A stretch of DNA of 64,000 nucleotides from FEN-1219 sp963713355 (GCA_963713355.1 CAVQLK010000008.1:434001-498000), one strand, 5' to 3'; positions 24,109 through 33,399 are shown, counted from the stretch's first letter. Numbers and translations: made by a program. Notes: generated from the letters alone by a model not told the origin.

Positions 24109-24873
24109 CTACCGACTTTGCGATGTGGCAGCGCCAGGCGGCTTGCGGCGCAATGCCGCAAACGCCGAGAACTCCCAAGGCCGCAGTGCAAAAACGGCGC
24201 TGCAGCTCGACCGCTCCGCGGGCGGCAATGCCGAGTCTCGCCGGACCGCCTCGTCGAACTCGCGAGCCAACCGGTCGATCGACTGCGTCAGCGAGCTCAA
24301 GCTCGTGCGCGACAAGAGGCCGGCGACGAAGCGCAAGTGCTCGTCTTGTCCCGCGAACGAGGAGTCGAGGAACTCGCGCTGCACTTCGCGTACGAAGAAC
24401 CGCTGCACGGGACCGTCCTTGCGCCACGTGAAGTTCCTGGCCGTCAGCAGCTTCACGCGATTGAACGGCAGGAGCTCGATGATGCGGGCGCGATGCAAGC
24501 GGATCAGCAGCCGCTCCGCCTCGGCGTCGTCGATCGCAAACGTGCTCGTGATGGCGGCGAGCGGCCAGCCGTTGAGCAACAGATACATCATCAGCAGCAG
24601 CTTCGGATCCGCGAGCAGCGCGTCCTCCTGCTCGGGCGTCAGCTCAGTCAAGAACTCGCGCCGCTCGCTCATCATCGTGACGAGATCGGCGATCTCGAGG
24701 CCGACGAGATTCAAGATTTGCTCGAGCCGCTTTAGCGAGAACGACTGACGCGCGAACTGTCGTTTGACGCTCGATTCGCTCAAGCCGAGTTGCTTGCTCA
24801 AGGCCGCGTAAGTGATGCCTCGCGCTTTCAAGTGCCGCTTGAGCTCCGTCACGAGCAGCCCGACCTGGGCCAT
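24109..24873 (-). CDS. XRE-type helix-turn-helix transcriptional regulator
   Basis: 254 residues from the ATG at 24873 with GGAGGG upstream. Residues 1-70 form an XRE/Cro DNA-binding domain (ELKRHLKARGITYAALSKQL, then GLSESSVKRQF). A helical ligand or dimerisation domain of unknown type follows (DPKLLLMMYLLLNGWPLAAI; ERLLIRLHRARIIELLPFNR). Its start faces the divergent hydrolase gene across about 130 bases containing a GTAGC-A7-GCTAC dyad, a natural candidate for its own binding site. Target genes are unknown. Confidence 0.85.
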   Translation of the reverse strand: MAQVGLLVTELKRHLKARGITYAALSKQLGLSESSVKRQFARQSFSLKRLEQILNLVGLEIADLVTMMSERREFLTELTPEQEDALLADPKLLLMMYLLLNGWPLAAITSTFAIDDAEAERLLIRLHRARIIELLPFNRVKLLTARNFTWRKDGPVQRFFVREVQREFLDSSFAGQDEHLRFVAGLLSRTSLSSLTQSIDRLAREFDEAVRRDSALPPAERSSCSAVFALRPWEFSAFAALRRKPPGAATSQSR

Positions 24874-24918
24874 TTTGCGCACCCTCCGGGGTGAAACCCC
24901 TCGTAGTTCGGGCTCAGA

Positions 24919-24935
24919 GTAGCAAAAAAAGCTAC
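24919..24935. promoter_or_regulatory. Dyad in the divergent promoter of the XRE regulator and hydrolase
   Basis: GTAGCAAAAAAAGCTAC: 5-bp arms around an A7 tract, between the divergent genes. A related GCTACC occurs at 24984-24989. The A-tract and symmetry fit an operator for a dimeric XRE protein. Confidence 0.4.
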
Positions 24936-25007
24936 CCAATGAGGTCTCGCGTGGCCTGTGATCACGAACAGGGATGGAAAATCGCTACCTTTGCGATACT
25001 GCGCGCC

Positions 25008-25817
25008 ATGTTGAAAGCAGCCCGTTCGGCCGCCAGAGCTTTGACCTTGCTCTTCGCCTGCGCCGTCGCGACGGCCGCTACCCCCGCGCGCCGCTGGGAC
25101 TGCGGTCTCGTGCGCGCGAGCGTCCCGTCGCAAGCCGAAGGCCGGCTGTTGATCTTGCCCGGCGTCGGCAACACGAGCTTCCACCTCGCGGGCTTCGTCG
25201 CCAACGCAAAGGCGCAGCTGCCGCGCTTCGATGTCGAGGTGCGGCCGTGGGGCGTCCCGTTCATGACGATCCACAACTTGCGCGCGCATGAGCGCAATAC
25301 GGCGACGGCCGCGGCGCTCGCCGCCGAGATCGCGACATGGCGGCGCGCGAACCCCGGCGCGCCGTTCTACCTCGTCGGCTACTCGGGCGGCGGCGGAATG
25401 GCCACGCTCGTTACGGCGGCGCTGCCCGACGACGTCCGCATCGATCGGCTCGTGCTTGTCGCGCCTGCGATCTCGCCCGACTATCCGCTCGGCATGGAGG
25501 TGCTGCCGCACGTACGCGAGTACGTCGTCAACTACGCTAGCGAGCGCGATCTGCAAGTCGGCTGGGGCACGCGCACGTTCGGCACGATCGACCGCAAGAA
25601 GACCGACAGCGCCGGCGCGATCGGTTTCGCGGCGGCACATGACCGCGTGCTCGAGTACCGCTGGTCGAGCGTCGACTTGGCCGTGGGCCACGCCGGCAAT
25701 CACCTCGCGTATCTAAATGGGCGTTGGCAGGCCGCGAAGCTGCTGCCGGCACTCGACCCGTCGGTAGATCCTAAAGCTCTACGCGCGCGTTGGGCGCAAA
25801 CCTGTAAGGAGCTGTGA
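25008..25817 (+). CDS. Secreted alpha/beta hydrolase
   Basis: 269 residues from the ATG at 25008. The first 24 residues are a signal peptide (MLKAARSAARALTLLFACAV). The nucleophile elbow is GYSGGGG with Ser126, the oxyanion region is LILPGVGNTSFHLAGFVA, and a candidate catalytic His lies in VDLAVGHAGNHLAYL. The substrate is unknown; periplasmic esterase or lipase activity is inferred. Its TGA overlaps the ATG of the DUF2339 gene (TGATG), so the genes are coupled. Confidence 0.85.
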   Translation: MLKAARSAARALTLLFACAVATAATPARRWDCGLVRASVPSQAEGRLLILPGVGNTSFHLAGFVANAKAQLPRFDVEVRPWGVPFMTIHNLRAHERNTATAAALAAEIATWRRANPGAPFYLVGYSGGGGMATLVTAALPDDVRIDRLVLVAPAISPDYPLGMEVLPHVREYVVNYASERDLQVGWGTRTFGTIDRKKTDSAGAIGFAAAHDRVLEYRWSSVDLAVGHAGNHLAYLNGRWQAAKLLPALDPSVDPKALRARWAQTCKEL

Positions 25818-28546
25818 TGGCTGTGCTGATCCTGGCGTTGGTCGGTGGTGTGGTCGGTGCTGCGTTGCTCAGCGACTTCGGCGGCTTCGTCTTCGGTCTC
25901 GTCGTCGGCGCTGTCGCGGGCTCGGTCGTCGACCTCGCGGGCCGCGTGCGCACGCTAGAACGGCGGCTAGACGCGCGGAAAGTGGCTGAAAGTTCGGCGC
26001 CTGCACAGCAGCGAGCGGACGGGCCTGCGCCTGCCATCTATACGCCGCCGATGCCGCCGTCGGCCCCGCCGCGCGAGCCTGTCCTCGAGCACGAGCTCGT
26101 GGCCGCTGCGCGCGAGCCGGCCGGGCCCGCAGTCGCCGCGATAACCCGCGGCGCCGGCGTCGTCGCGCGCGCGAAGCGCTCGTCTGCGCTCGACAACCTC
26201 GAGCCGACGTTGATCGAGACGCTGTTCAAGAAGGCGCTTGCCTGGTTCACGACCGGTAACGTGCCCGTGAAAGTCGGCGTCGTGCTGTCGTTGTTCGGCG
26301 TCGCGTTCCTCGTCAAGGAAGGCATCGACCGGCAGTGGCTCGTGTTGCCGATCGAGCTCCGGCTGGCGTTGGTCGCGCTGTTCGGCATCGGCTTGCTGGT
26401 GCTCGGTTGGCGGCTGCGCACTCGCCAGCGAGCCTACGCGTTACCCGTGCAAGGCGGCGGTATCGGCGTGCTGTACCTGACGATCTACGCCTCGTTCTCG
26501 CTGTACCAGCTGCTGCCGGCGGCGCCGGCGTTCGGGTTGCTGATCGCCGTCACGGCGGCGGCAGGCGTGCTCGCCGTGCTGCAGGACGCGCGCTCGCTCG
26601 CGGTGCTCGGCATCCTCGGCGGCTTCCTGGCGCCCGTGCTTGTCTCGACGGGATCGGGTAATCACGTCGCGCTGTTCAGCTACTACGCGCTGCTCGACCT
26701 CGCGATTCTCGGCATTGCGTGGTTCAAGGCGTGGCGAGTGCTGAACGTGCTGGGATTTCTGTTCACGTTCGGCATCGGCACGCTGTGGGGCATCGACGGC
26801 TACACACCCGACAAATTTGCGACGACCGAGCCGTTCCTCGTGCTATTCACATTGATGTATCTCGTGATTCCCGTGCTGTTCGCGATTCGCGTCGAGCCGC
26901 CGCGGTTGCGCGGGTTCGTCGACGGCACGCTGATGTTCGGCACGCCGATCGTCGCTTTCGCGCTGCAAAGCCAGCTCGTCGAAGGCAAGGAGTACGGTCT
27001 CGCGATCAGCGCCGTCGCGATCGCTTTGGTGTACGTGGGCATGGCCACCTACCTGTACCGCTCGCAGCGCGAGAACCTACGCGTGCTCGTCGAAGCGCAG
27101 CTCGCCCTGTCCGTCGCATTCGTGACCGTTGCCGTGCCGCTCGCGCTCGATGCGCGTTGGACGTCGGCAGCTTGGGCTCTGCAAGGCGCCGCGCTCGTAT
27201 GGCTCGCGTTCCGCCAGCAGCGCAAGCTCGCGCTGCTGGCGGGCCTTGCGCTGCAGGCGTTGTCGGGCGTCGCTTACGTCGAGCAGGCGCCGATCGCCGC
27301 CGACTGGCCGGTTTTGAACGGCTATTACCTGGGCGCGCTGCTGCTCGCGCTCGCGGGCTTCTTCTCAGCCCGGTTGCTCGATCCCGAGCGCGAAGGCCGG
27401 GCTGAGCACGCCGCGTTGCCCGATTGGCTCGCGAAGCTACTCGCGATCGCGCTGTTCGTCTGGGCGATGGGCTGGTGGTTCTACGGCGGCATCGCCGAGG
27501 TCGCGCGTGTGTTCGTTTCGGACCCGTCGCTCGCCGCGCTGCTTGGGTTCGCGTCGGGCACGGCGCTGCTCGCGATGCTAGTCGCGGCCCGCGTGAAGTG
27601 GCCACGGCTCGATTGGCTTGCCGTCACGTTGTGGCCTGCTGCAGCGCTGCTCGCCGCCGCCGGGCTCATCGCGGTCCGGCATCCCGCCGACGATTTCGGT
27701 TGGCTCGCCTGGCCGGTCGCGATCGGCTCGATGTTCTGGTTCCTGCACGCGCGCGAAGCGCTGTTCCCGCGGCTCGCCGGCGCGTTGCACGCCGTGTCGT
27801 ACTGGCTCGTCGCGGGCTTGGTGCTCTGGGAGACCCACTGGCTCGTCGCGCGCGCCGCCGACGGGGTCTGGCCCGAAGCCGCCGTGCTCGCTCTTGGTGC
27901 CGCCCTGGTTCTCGGGACGCTGCGCGCGACGACGGCCGTGTCGTGGCCGTTCGCCGCGCACGCGCGGACCTACGCGCAAGCGGGCTGCGGCGCCGTGCTC
28001 GCGGCGCTGACGCTGGGCGCGTTCGCGCTGAACGTCGGGTCGGCTGGTGAAGCAGCGCCGCTGCCATACCTGCCGCTCATGAATCCGCTCGAGCTCGCGA
28101 GCGTGCTCGTCCTGCTCGCGCTGCTGAAGTGGCTGGCCGCGCTCGGCGACGCGCGCGTGCGGCCGGCGGTCGCGGGCGTTGCCGTCTGGTTCCTCGTGAC
28201 GATGACCGTCGCGCGCTGCGTGCACCATTGGGCGAACGTTCCCTACGATCTCGACAGCCTCGCGGCATCGACGACGTTCCAGAGCGCGCTGTCGATCGTC
28301 TGGGGAATCGCGGGTCTGGCGGCAATGATCGTCGGCGCGCGCTGGCTGCGCCGCGGAGTCTGGCTCATCGGCGCGGCGCTGATGACTGTCGTCGTCGCCA
28401 AGTTGTTCCTCGTCGATCTCGGCAACACAGCCACGCTGGCGCGAGTCGTCTCGTTCCTCGGCGTCGGCGTGTTGCTGCTCGTCGTCGGCTACTTCGCGCC
28501 CGTGCCCCCGCGTGCCGATGCCGAGGCCCGCGTGGCCGCTACCTAA
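25817..28546 (+). CDS. DUF2339 polytopic membrane protein
   Basis: 909 residues from the ATG at 25817 behind AAGGAG. A short soluble N-terminal segment with a Pro-rich linker precedes more than twenty hydrophobic helices, as in DUF2339. The family motif GNVPVKVGVVLSLFGVAFLV and the repeated GGGIGVLYLTIYASFSLYQL region are present. The family is unexplained; it usually stands beside DUF3999, as here 11 bases downstream. That pairing suggests a two-part envelope complex (inference). Confidence 0.88.
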   Translation: MAVLILALVGGVVGAALLSDFGGFVFGLVVGAVAGSVVDLAGRVRTLERRLDARKVAESSAPAQQRADGPAPAIYTPPMPPSAPPREPVLEHELVAAAREPAGPAVAAITRGAGVVARAKRSSALDNLEPTLIETLFKKALAWFTTGNVPVKVGVVLSLFGVAFLVKEGIDRQWLVLPIELRLALVALFGIGLLVLGWRLRTRQRAYALPVQGGGIGVLYLTIYASFSLYQLLPAAPAFGLLIAVTAAAGVLAVLQDARSLAVLGILGGFLAPVLVSTGSGNHVALFSYYALLDLAILGIAWFKAWRVLNVLGFLFTFGIGTLWGIDGYTPDKFATTEPFLVLFTLMYLVIPVLFAIRVEPPRLRGFVDGTLMFGTPIVAFALQSQLVEGKEYGLAISAVAIALVYVGMATYLYRSQRENLRVLVEAQLALSVAFVTVAVPLALDARWTSAAWALQGAALVWLAFRQQRKLALLAGLALQALSGVAYVEQAPIAADWPVLNGYYLGALLLALAGFFSARLLDPEREGRAEHAALPDWLAKLLAIALFVWAMGWWFYGGIAEVARVFVSDPSLAALLGFASGTALLAMLVAARVKWPRLDWLAVTLWPAAALLAAAGLIAVRHPADDFGWLAWPVAIGSMFWFLHAREALFPRLAGALHAVSYWLVAGLVLWETHWLVARAADGVWPEAAVLALGAALVLGTLRATTAVSWPFAAHARTYAQAGCGAVLAALTLGAFALNVGSAGEAAPLPYLPLMNPLELASVLVLLALLKWLAALGDARVRPAVAGVAVWFLVTMTVARCVHHWANVPYDLDSLAASTTFQSALSIVWGIAGLAAMIVGARWLRRGVWLIGAALMTVVVAKLFLVDLGNTATLARVVSFLGVGVLLLVVGYFAPVPPRADAEARVAAT

Positions 28547-28557
28547 GGGAGAGCGTC

Positions 28558-29916
28558 ATGAGCACTCGCACGGTTTTGTTACGAGCATCGGTTGCGGCCA
28601 TTGGAGCGGCGCTAGCGGCGACGGCTGCAGCGCTCGACCCGAACGAGTTCGTCGCCGGCTGGCCGATCGAAGCGCCGGCCGAAGCGGAGGTGTTCGACCT
28701 GCCGCTGACGGCCGAGGTGTATGCCGCGGCCGAAAGCGTCGAGCAGCTCGCGATTCTCGACGCCAACGGCGAGCCGCAATCGTTTTTCCGCCGCGGCCTG
28801 CCTCCGGCGGCGCCGACGGAGCAGCGCGTGGTGCTCGAGGCCTCGCCGCTCTACGTCGGCGGCGCGGCGAGCGCGCCGAACGTCGGCGTCACGACGAGCG
28901 CGGGCGGCACGTCGGTCAGCGTCACGCCGGGTGCAGCAGGCTCGCCCGCGATCATAGGCTTCGTGCTCGACGCGCGCGCCGTCGAGGTAGCTCCCGTGGC
29001 GCTGGAGCTCGATTGGCGCGCGCTGCCGCAGCCGTTCTTGCTCGACGTCGCCGTCGAGCAGAGCACGGACCTCACTAGCTGGCGCCGCGTCGGAGCGTCG
29101 TCCGTCGCGGCGCTCGCGATCGGCGGCGTCGAGGCGCGGCACTCGCGCGTGCCGGTGCGTGCGAGCGCCGGCGGTTACTTCCGCGTCACGCCGCGCGGCG
29201 CTGTCGCGGATTGGCACTTGCTGCGCGCAGCGCTCGTCAGCGCGGCCGGCGAGCCCGTCGCGCCGTCGAGCGTTCGCGTGGCGCCGCTCGCCGCCGGCGC
29301 TCGGCCCGAGAATGCGCCCGCCGACGCGCTGTACTTCGACGCCGGCGGTCCGCTGCCGGTCGCGTCCGTCACGCTGGCGTTCGCTGCGAACGACGGCTGG
29401 GCACGCGCCGACGTTGCGGCGAGCCGCTCGCTCGACGGGCCGTGGGTGCCCGTCGCGTACGGCGCGCTGTTCTACGCGTTGTCGTTCGAAGGACGCGAGT
29501 TTGCGAATGAGCAAGTGCTGGTCGGTCGGCAAGAGGCGCGCTATTGGCGCGTCGAGCCCGCGGCGCCGCTGCGCGGCCAGGAGATCGAGCTCACGCTTTC
29601 GTTCCCGCAGGAGCGGCTGCGCGTCGCGGCCCGCGGCGGCCCGCCGTATCTGCTCGCGGCGGGCACCTTGGCCGAGGAAGCCGGGCCCGACGCGACGCTG
29701 TCGTCGGTCTGGTCGGCGCTCGACGCTTCGGCAGAAACCGTGCCGCTCGCCGCTCTCGGCGCGCGCCGCGAGCTCGGCGGGCCGGCGGCACTCGTCGCGG
29801 CGCGCGAATTCCCGTGGCGCAGCGCCGCGCTGTGGGCAGTGCTCGCAACGGGCGTGCTTGTGGTGGCGATCATGGCGGTTAGACTCGCGCAGGAAATGCG
29901 TCGCCAATCGTCCTGA
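28558..29916 (+). CDS. DUF3999 periplasmic protein with C-terminal anchor
   Basis: 452 residues from the ATG at 28558 with AAGGGAGAG. Residues 1-25 are a signal peptide. The body is a series of beta-sandwich modules rich in Ala, Val and Arg (DLPLTAEVYAAAESVEQLAI; EFVAGWPIEAPAEAEV), and a hydrophobic helix closes the protein (LWAVLATGVLVVAIMAVRLA). It is the partner family of DUF2339. The anchored periplasmic layout suggests that the pair spans the inner membrane. No enzymatic motif is visible. Confidence 0.85.
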   Translation: MSTRTVLLRASVAAIGAALAATAAALDPNEFVAGWPIEAPAEAEVFDLPLTAEVYAAAESVEQLAILDANGEPQSFFRRGLPPAAPTEQRVVLEASPLYVGGAASAPNVGVTTSAGGTSVSVTPGAAGSPAIIGFVLDARAVEVAPVALELDWRALPQPFLLDVAVEQSTDLTSWRRVGASSVAALAIGGVEARHSRVPVRASAGGYFRVTPRGAVADWHLLRAALVSAAGEPVAPSSVRVAPLAAGARPENAPADALYFDAGGPLPVASVTLAFAANDGWARADVAASRSLDGPWVPVAYGALFYALSFEGREFANEQVLVGRQEARYWRVEPAAPLRGQEIELTLSFPQERLRVAARGGPPYLLAAGTLAEEAGPDATLSSVWSALDASAETVPLAALGARRELGGPAALVAAREFPWRSAALWAVLATGVLVVAIMAVRLAQEMRRQSS

Positions 29917-29923
29917 GGTCCGC

Positions 29924-30634
29924 CTGGCCAAGTCGAAACGACCGCAGAGATCCCTCTTTCGCAGGCTCGCAAGCTCGCTTGCGCTCGCCGGGTTGCTTTG
30001 GCTCGCGCTTTCGCTCGGCGCCGTCGCGGCGCTGCGTTGGCTCGCTCCGCCGACGACGGCGGTCATGCTGCTTCAACCGGGCCCGGTAGGCGAGCTCGAC
30101 TACGTCTGGGTCGACCGCGACGAGATCGCATGGAGCGCCGCGCGCGCAGTCATCGCGTCCGAGGATCAACGCTTCGTCGCGCATCGTGGCATCGACTTCG
30201 TCTCGCTCGACCGGGCGCTCGAGGAATACCGCGGCGGCGACGGCCTGCGCGGCGCGTCGACGATCACGCAGCAAGTGGCGAAGAACCTGTTTCTCTGGCA
30301 AAGCCGCAGCTTCGTGCGCAAGGCGCTCGAGGCGTACTTCGCCGTGCTGATCGAGATGTGCTGGACGAAGGAGCGCATCCTCGAGGTGTACCTCAATATC
30401 GCCGAGCTCGGGCCCGGCGTGTTCGGCGTCGAGGCGGCGTCGCGCGAGTACTTCGGCTCGAGCGCCGCTCAGCTCAACGTATCCGACGCTGCCTTGCTCG
30501 CGGCCGTGTTGCCGAATCCGCAGCGGCTTCTCGCATCGCGGCCGAGCGACTACGTTCGCGAACGTCAGCGCTCGATCGTCGAGCAGATTCAACTGCTCGA
30601 GTCGCGTGGGCACTATCGCGGAATCGTCTGGTGA
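29924..30634 (+). CDS. mtgA: Monofunctional biosynthetic peptidoglycan transglycosylase
   Basis: About 236 residues. The GT51 signatures are clear: ASEDQRFVAHRGIDFVSLDR with the catalytic Glu, then RGASTITQQVAKNLFLWQSR, then LEVYLNIAELGPGVFGVEAA. One membrane helix precedes them (LALAGLLWLALSLGAVAALR). MtgA polymerises lipid II into glycan strands. No ATG or GTG opens the frame: a CTG at 29924 preceded by GAGGT (29915-29919), right behind the DUF3999 stop, is the best start, a TTG at 29858 the alternative. The 3' end overlaps the next start by GTGA. Confidence 0.9.
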   Translation: MAKSKRPQRSLFRRLASSLALAGLLWLALSLGAVAALRWLAPPTTAVMLLQPGPVGELDYVWVDRDEIAWSAARAVIASEDQRFVAHRGIDFVSLDRALEEYRGGDGLRGASTITQQVAKNLFLWQSRSFVRKALEAYFAVLIEMCWTKERILEVYLNIAELGPGVFGVEAASREYFGSSAAQLNVSDAALLAAVLPNPQRLLASRPSDYVRERQRSIVEQIQLLESRGHYRGIVW

Positions 30635-31161
30635 GCAAAGCGCGCTTGCCGCTCTCGGTCGGCTTTCCGCCGATCGCCGATGCACGAGCGCGAATCCTCG
30701 TGCTCGGCAGTTTGCCGGGCGTGAAGTCGCTTCAGATGAGCGAGTACTACGCGCAACCCTACAACGCGTTCTGGCGCATCATGGGCGAGCTGTTCGGAGC
30801 CGGTCCGGCGCTCGAATATCCCGCGCGCCTGGTGCGGTTGCGCGCGCACGGTATCGCCGTTTGGGACGTCCTCGCGGCCGGCGAGCGCGAGGGCAGCCTC
30901 GACGCGGCGATCGTGCCCGCGAGTATCGTCGTCAACGACTTCAACGCGTTCTTCGAGCAGCACCGGCGAATCGGCCTGATCTGCTTCAACGGCAACACGG
31001 CGGCCGGGCTGTTCCGGCGCAAGGTGCTGCCGGGCCTCGCGCCAAAGTGGGCCGCCATCGAGCGGCAACCGCTGCCGTCGACGAGCCCAGCCTACGCGAG
31101 CCTGCGCTTCGAGCAGAAGCTGGCGCGCTGGGCGGCCGTGCTCGGCACGCCGCGCCCGTAG
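30631..31161 (+). CDS. DNA-deoxyinosine glycosylase (uracil-DNA glycosylase superfamily, family 6)
   Basis: 176 residues. GTG at 30631 overlaps the mtgA stop. The start ARILVLGSLPGVKSLQMSEY, then YAQPYNAFWRIM, matches the family-6 hypoxanthine-DNA glycosylase motif I and its Asn. The distal motif LPSTSPAYASLRFE is also present. Family-6 enzymes remove hypoxanthine formed by adenine deamination. Being coupled to a cell-wall enzyme, it has no obvious functional partner in the operon. Confidence 0.87.
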   Translation: MSKARLPLSVGFPPIADARARILVLGSLPGVKSLQMSEYYAQPYNAFWRIMGELFGAGPALEYPARLVRLRAHGIAVWDVLAAGEREGSLDAAIVPASIVVNDFNAFFEQHRRIGLICFNGNTAAGLFRRKVLPGLAPKWAAIERQPLPSTSPAYASLRFEQKLARWAAVLGTPRP

Positions 31162-31220
31162 CAAGCCTACCCCTCTCTGCGCGCGGCCGACTATGCTGCG
31201 AACAGGCAGGAAAAGCTCGC

Positions 31221-32147
31221 ATGGCTGCAGTCAATAACGGTTGGATCTATCGCGCGCGCGTCGCGGCGGATGCCGCGGGCGCCAGCGTGCTCGCGTTTCA
31301 CGTCGAGCGCTATCGTCACTCCGATGAGGCCGCGTGGCGCGAAGCGATCGACTTGGGGCGCGTGCTCGTCAACGGCCGCCGCGTCTCGCCAGAGCAGCCG
31401 CTCGCCGCCGGCGACGAGCTCGAGTTCCATCGCCCGCCGTGGCACGAGCCCTACGCGCCCGAGTCGTTCGCGGTTGCGTTCGAGGACGAGCACGTGCTCG
31501 TCGCCGTCAAGCCAGCCGATCTGCAAGTGCTGCCCGCGGGACCGTTCTCGGCGCGCACGTTGCTCGAGCTCGTCCGCGCGAGCGACGCATCGCGCCGCGA
31601 GGCGGCGCCGGCGCACCGGCTCGGCCGCGGTACGTCGGGCCTTATCGCGTTCGGCAAGACGGCGCTCGGCCGTTCGTCGCTGAGCCGCCAGCTGCGCGAG
31701 CTCACGCTCGGCAAGACGTATCTCGCCTGGACGTCCGGAGCGCGCTTGACGACATCGTTCGAGGCGCGCCAGTCGATAGCACGCATCGCGCACGGCCCGT
31801 TGACGATCCATGCCGCCGCGGAGCAGGGGCGGCACGCGTTGACGCGCGTGCGCGTGCTGCGCCGCACTGCCGCGCGAACGCTCGTCGCCGCGCAGCCGAT
31901 CACGGGCCGCCCCGATCAAATCCGCATCCATCTGGCGGCGGCCGGCGCGCCGATCGTCGGCGATCCGCTGTTCGGGCCGGGCGGCGTGCCGAAGAGCGAT
32001 GTGCCGCCCGGTGCCGGCGGTTACCTGCTGCATTCCGCCGGCCTGTCGTTCGCTCACCCACAGAGCGGCGCGCGCATCAGGATCCGCTCGCGGCCAGATT
32101 GGTTGGACGATGGACTCGTGAGCTCGCAGGTCGCGAGCAGGGGGTGA
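31221..32147 (+). CDS. RluA-type pseudouridine synthase-like protein, catalytic Asp replaced by Gly
   Basis: 308 residues from the ATG at 31221. An S4-like N-terminal segment (EAIDLGRVLVNGRRVSPEQP) precedes the RluA domain (DEHVLVAVKPADLQVLPAGP; ITGRPDQIRIHLAAAGAPIV, then GDPLF). In catalytic members motif II reads HRLDxxTSG, with the Asp attacking the uridine. Here residues 132-140 read HRLGRGTSG, so Gly135 stands at the catalytic position. I recall the same HRLGRGTSG form in a plant RluA-like subgroup, so it may define a subfamily rather than a dead enzyme. Substrate RNA is unknown. Confidence 0.85.
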   Translation: MAAVNNGWIYRARVAADAAGASVLAFHVERYRHSDEAAWREAIDLGRVLVNGRRVSPEQPLAAGDELEFHRPPWHEPYAPESFAVAFEDEHVLVAVKPADLQVLPAGPFSARTLLELVRASDASRREAAPAHRLGRGTSGLIAFGKTALGRSSLSRQLRELTLGKTYLAWTSGARLTTSFEARQSIARIAHGPLTIHAAAEQGRHALTRVRVLRRTAARTLVAAQPITGRPDQIRIHLAAAGAPIVGDPLFGPGGVPKSDVPPGAGGYLLHSAGLSFAHPQSGARIRIRSRPDWLDDGLVSSQVASRG

Positions 32148-32151
32148 GGCA

Positions 32152-33390
32152 ATGCGCGTATCGATGATCTCGCTGGGTCTCGCGGGCGTCGTCGCAGCGC
32201 TCGGCGGCTGCGCCCCGGAACCGCCGGCAGAGACGAGCGCCTTCAGCGCGCGCGCCGTGCCGTTCCCGGGTGGCGCCGGCAGTGCGCAACCGCAGCTCCG
32301 CTCGGGCGCCGACGGCACGGCGGTCTTGAGCTGGCTCGAGCCGACCGACGACGGTGTCGCGTTGCGCTACGCGACGCTCGACGGCGACGCGTTTTCGCCG
32401 CCGCGCGAGGTCGCGCGCGGCTCCGATCTGTTCGTGAACTGGGCCGACTTGCCGTCCGTTCAGCCGATCACGGCCGACGTCTGGGCCGCGCATTGGCTGC
32501 GTCTCGCTCCCGACTCGGCGGGCGCCTATCACGTCGCGACCGCGGTCTCGCGCGATGGCGGCCGCAGCTGGAGCGCGCCAGTGCAGCTCAACGACGACAG
32601 TGCGGAGGCCGAGCACGGCTTCGTCGAGCTGTTCGCGTGGAACGGCGCGATCGGCGCGTTCTGGCTCGACGGCCGGCAGCTCGCCGAATGGTCATTCGAC
32701 GAGCCCGACAGGCTGCTCGGCACGAGCTTGCGGGTCGCGCAGCTCGACTACTCGGGCAACGTCGTAGCGCGCGAGATCGTCGACGAGCTCGTCTGCGATT
32801 GCTGCCAGCCCGATCGAGCGATGGCGAGCGCAGGCCCCATCGTCGCGTATCGCGACAGGACGCCGGAAGAGATCCGCGACGTCGTCGTTCGCCGCCACGT
32901 CGACGGAGCGTGGGCCGAGGCAGTCGCCGCGGGTGTCGACGGCTGGCACATCGAAGGGTGCCCCGTGAACGGACCGGCGATCGCGGCTGCCGGCGAGGGC
33001 GTTGCCGTCGCATGGTTCACGGCGGCCGGCGGCGCGCCGCGCGTGCGGTTCGCGCGCTCGACGGACGGCGCCGCGAGCTTTGCGCCTGCGCTCGATCTCG
33101 ACGGCGAGGGGTCGTTCGGCCAGGTCGGGCTCGTGCTCGGCGCCTACGGCGCGGCGAAGGTCACATGGTGGCGCGCTGCGGCCGGCGGCGGCACGGACCT
33201 CGTGCTGCGCACTGTGGCGCCCGACGGCACGCTAGGGTCGCCGCGCGTGCTGGCGCACAGCGGGGCGGTGCAGCCCGTCGACGTGCCGCAGATCGTCGCC
33301 GTCGGCGAAAACCTGCTCGTCGCGTGGACGAGCCTCGACGACGGCGCGACCGTCCACGTGCTGCTCGTCGAAGGCACGCCGCCCGGCTAG
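32152..33390 (+). CDS. Sialidase-fold lipoprotein (BNR/Asp-box type)
   Basis: 412 residues. The lipobox ALGGC ends the signal peptide at Cys20. A beta-propeller with Asp-box motifs SRDGGRSW and STDGAASF follows, as in exo-alpha-sialidase-fold proteins. Two Cys clusters, CDCCQPDR and GCPVNGP, recur in this lipoprotein subfamily to my knowledge and could bind metal. The Arg triad of true sialidases is not obvious, so the fold does not prove sialidase activity. It starts 4 bases after the RluA-like stop. Confidence 0.8.
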   Translation: MRVSMISLGLAGVVAALGGCAPEPPAETSAFSARAVPFPGGAGSAQPQLRSGADGTAVLSWLEPTDDGVALRYATLDGDAFSPPREVARGSDLFVNWADLPSVQPITADVWAAHWLRLAPDSAGAYHVATAVSRDGGRSWSAPVQLNDDSAEAEHGFVELFAWNGAIGAFWLDGRQLAEWSFDEPDRLLGTSLRVAQLDYSGNVVAREIVDELVCDCCQPDRAMASAGPIVAYRDRTPEEIRDVVVRRHVDGAWAEAVAAGVDGWHIEGCPVNGPAIAAAGEGVAVAWFTAAGGAPRVRFARSTDGAASFAPALDLDGEGSFGQVGLVLGAYGAAKVTWWRAAAGGGTDLVLRTVAPDGTLGSPRVLAHSGAVQPVDVPQIVAVGENLLVAWTSLDDGATVHVLLVEGTPPG

Positions 33391-33399
33391 AATCTCGCC

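Noticed and set aside
24891..25007. N-terminal extension of the alpha/beta hydrolase
   Set aside because: The extension would cover the divergent promoter and dyad; the inner ATG at 25008 gives a clean signal peptide.
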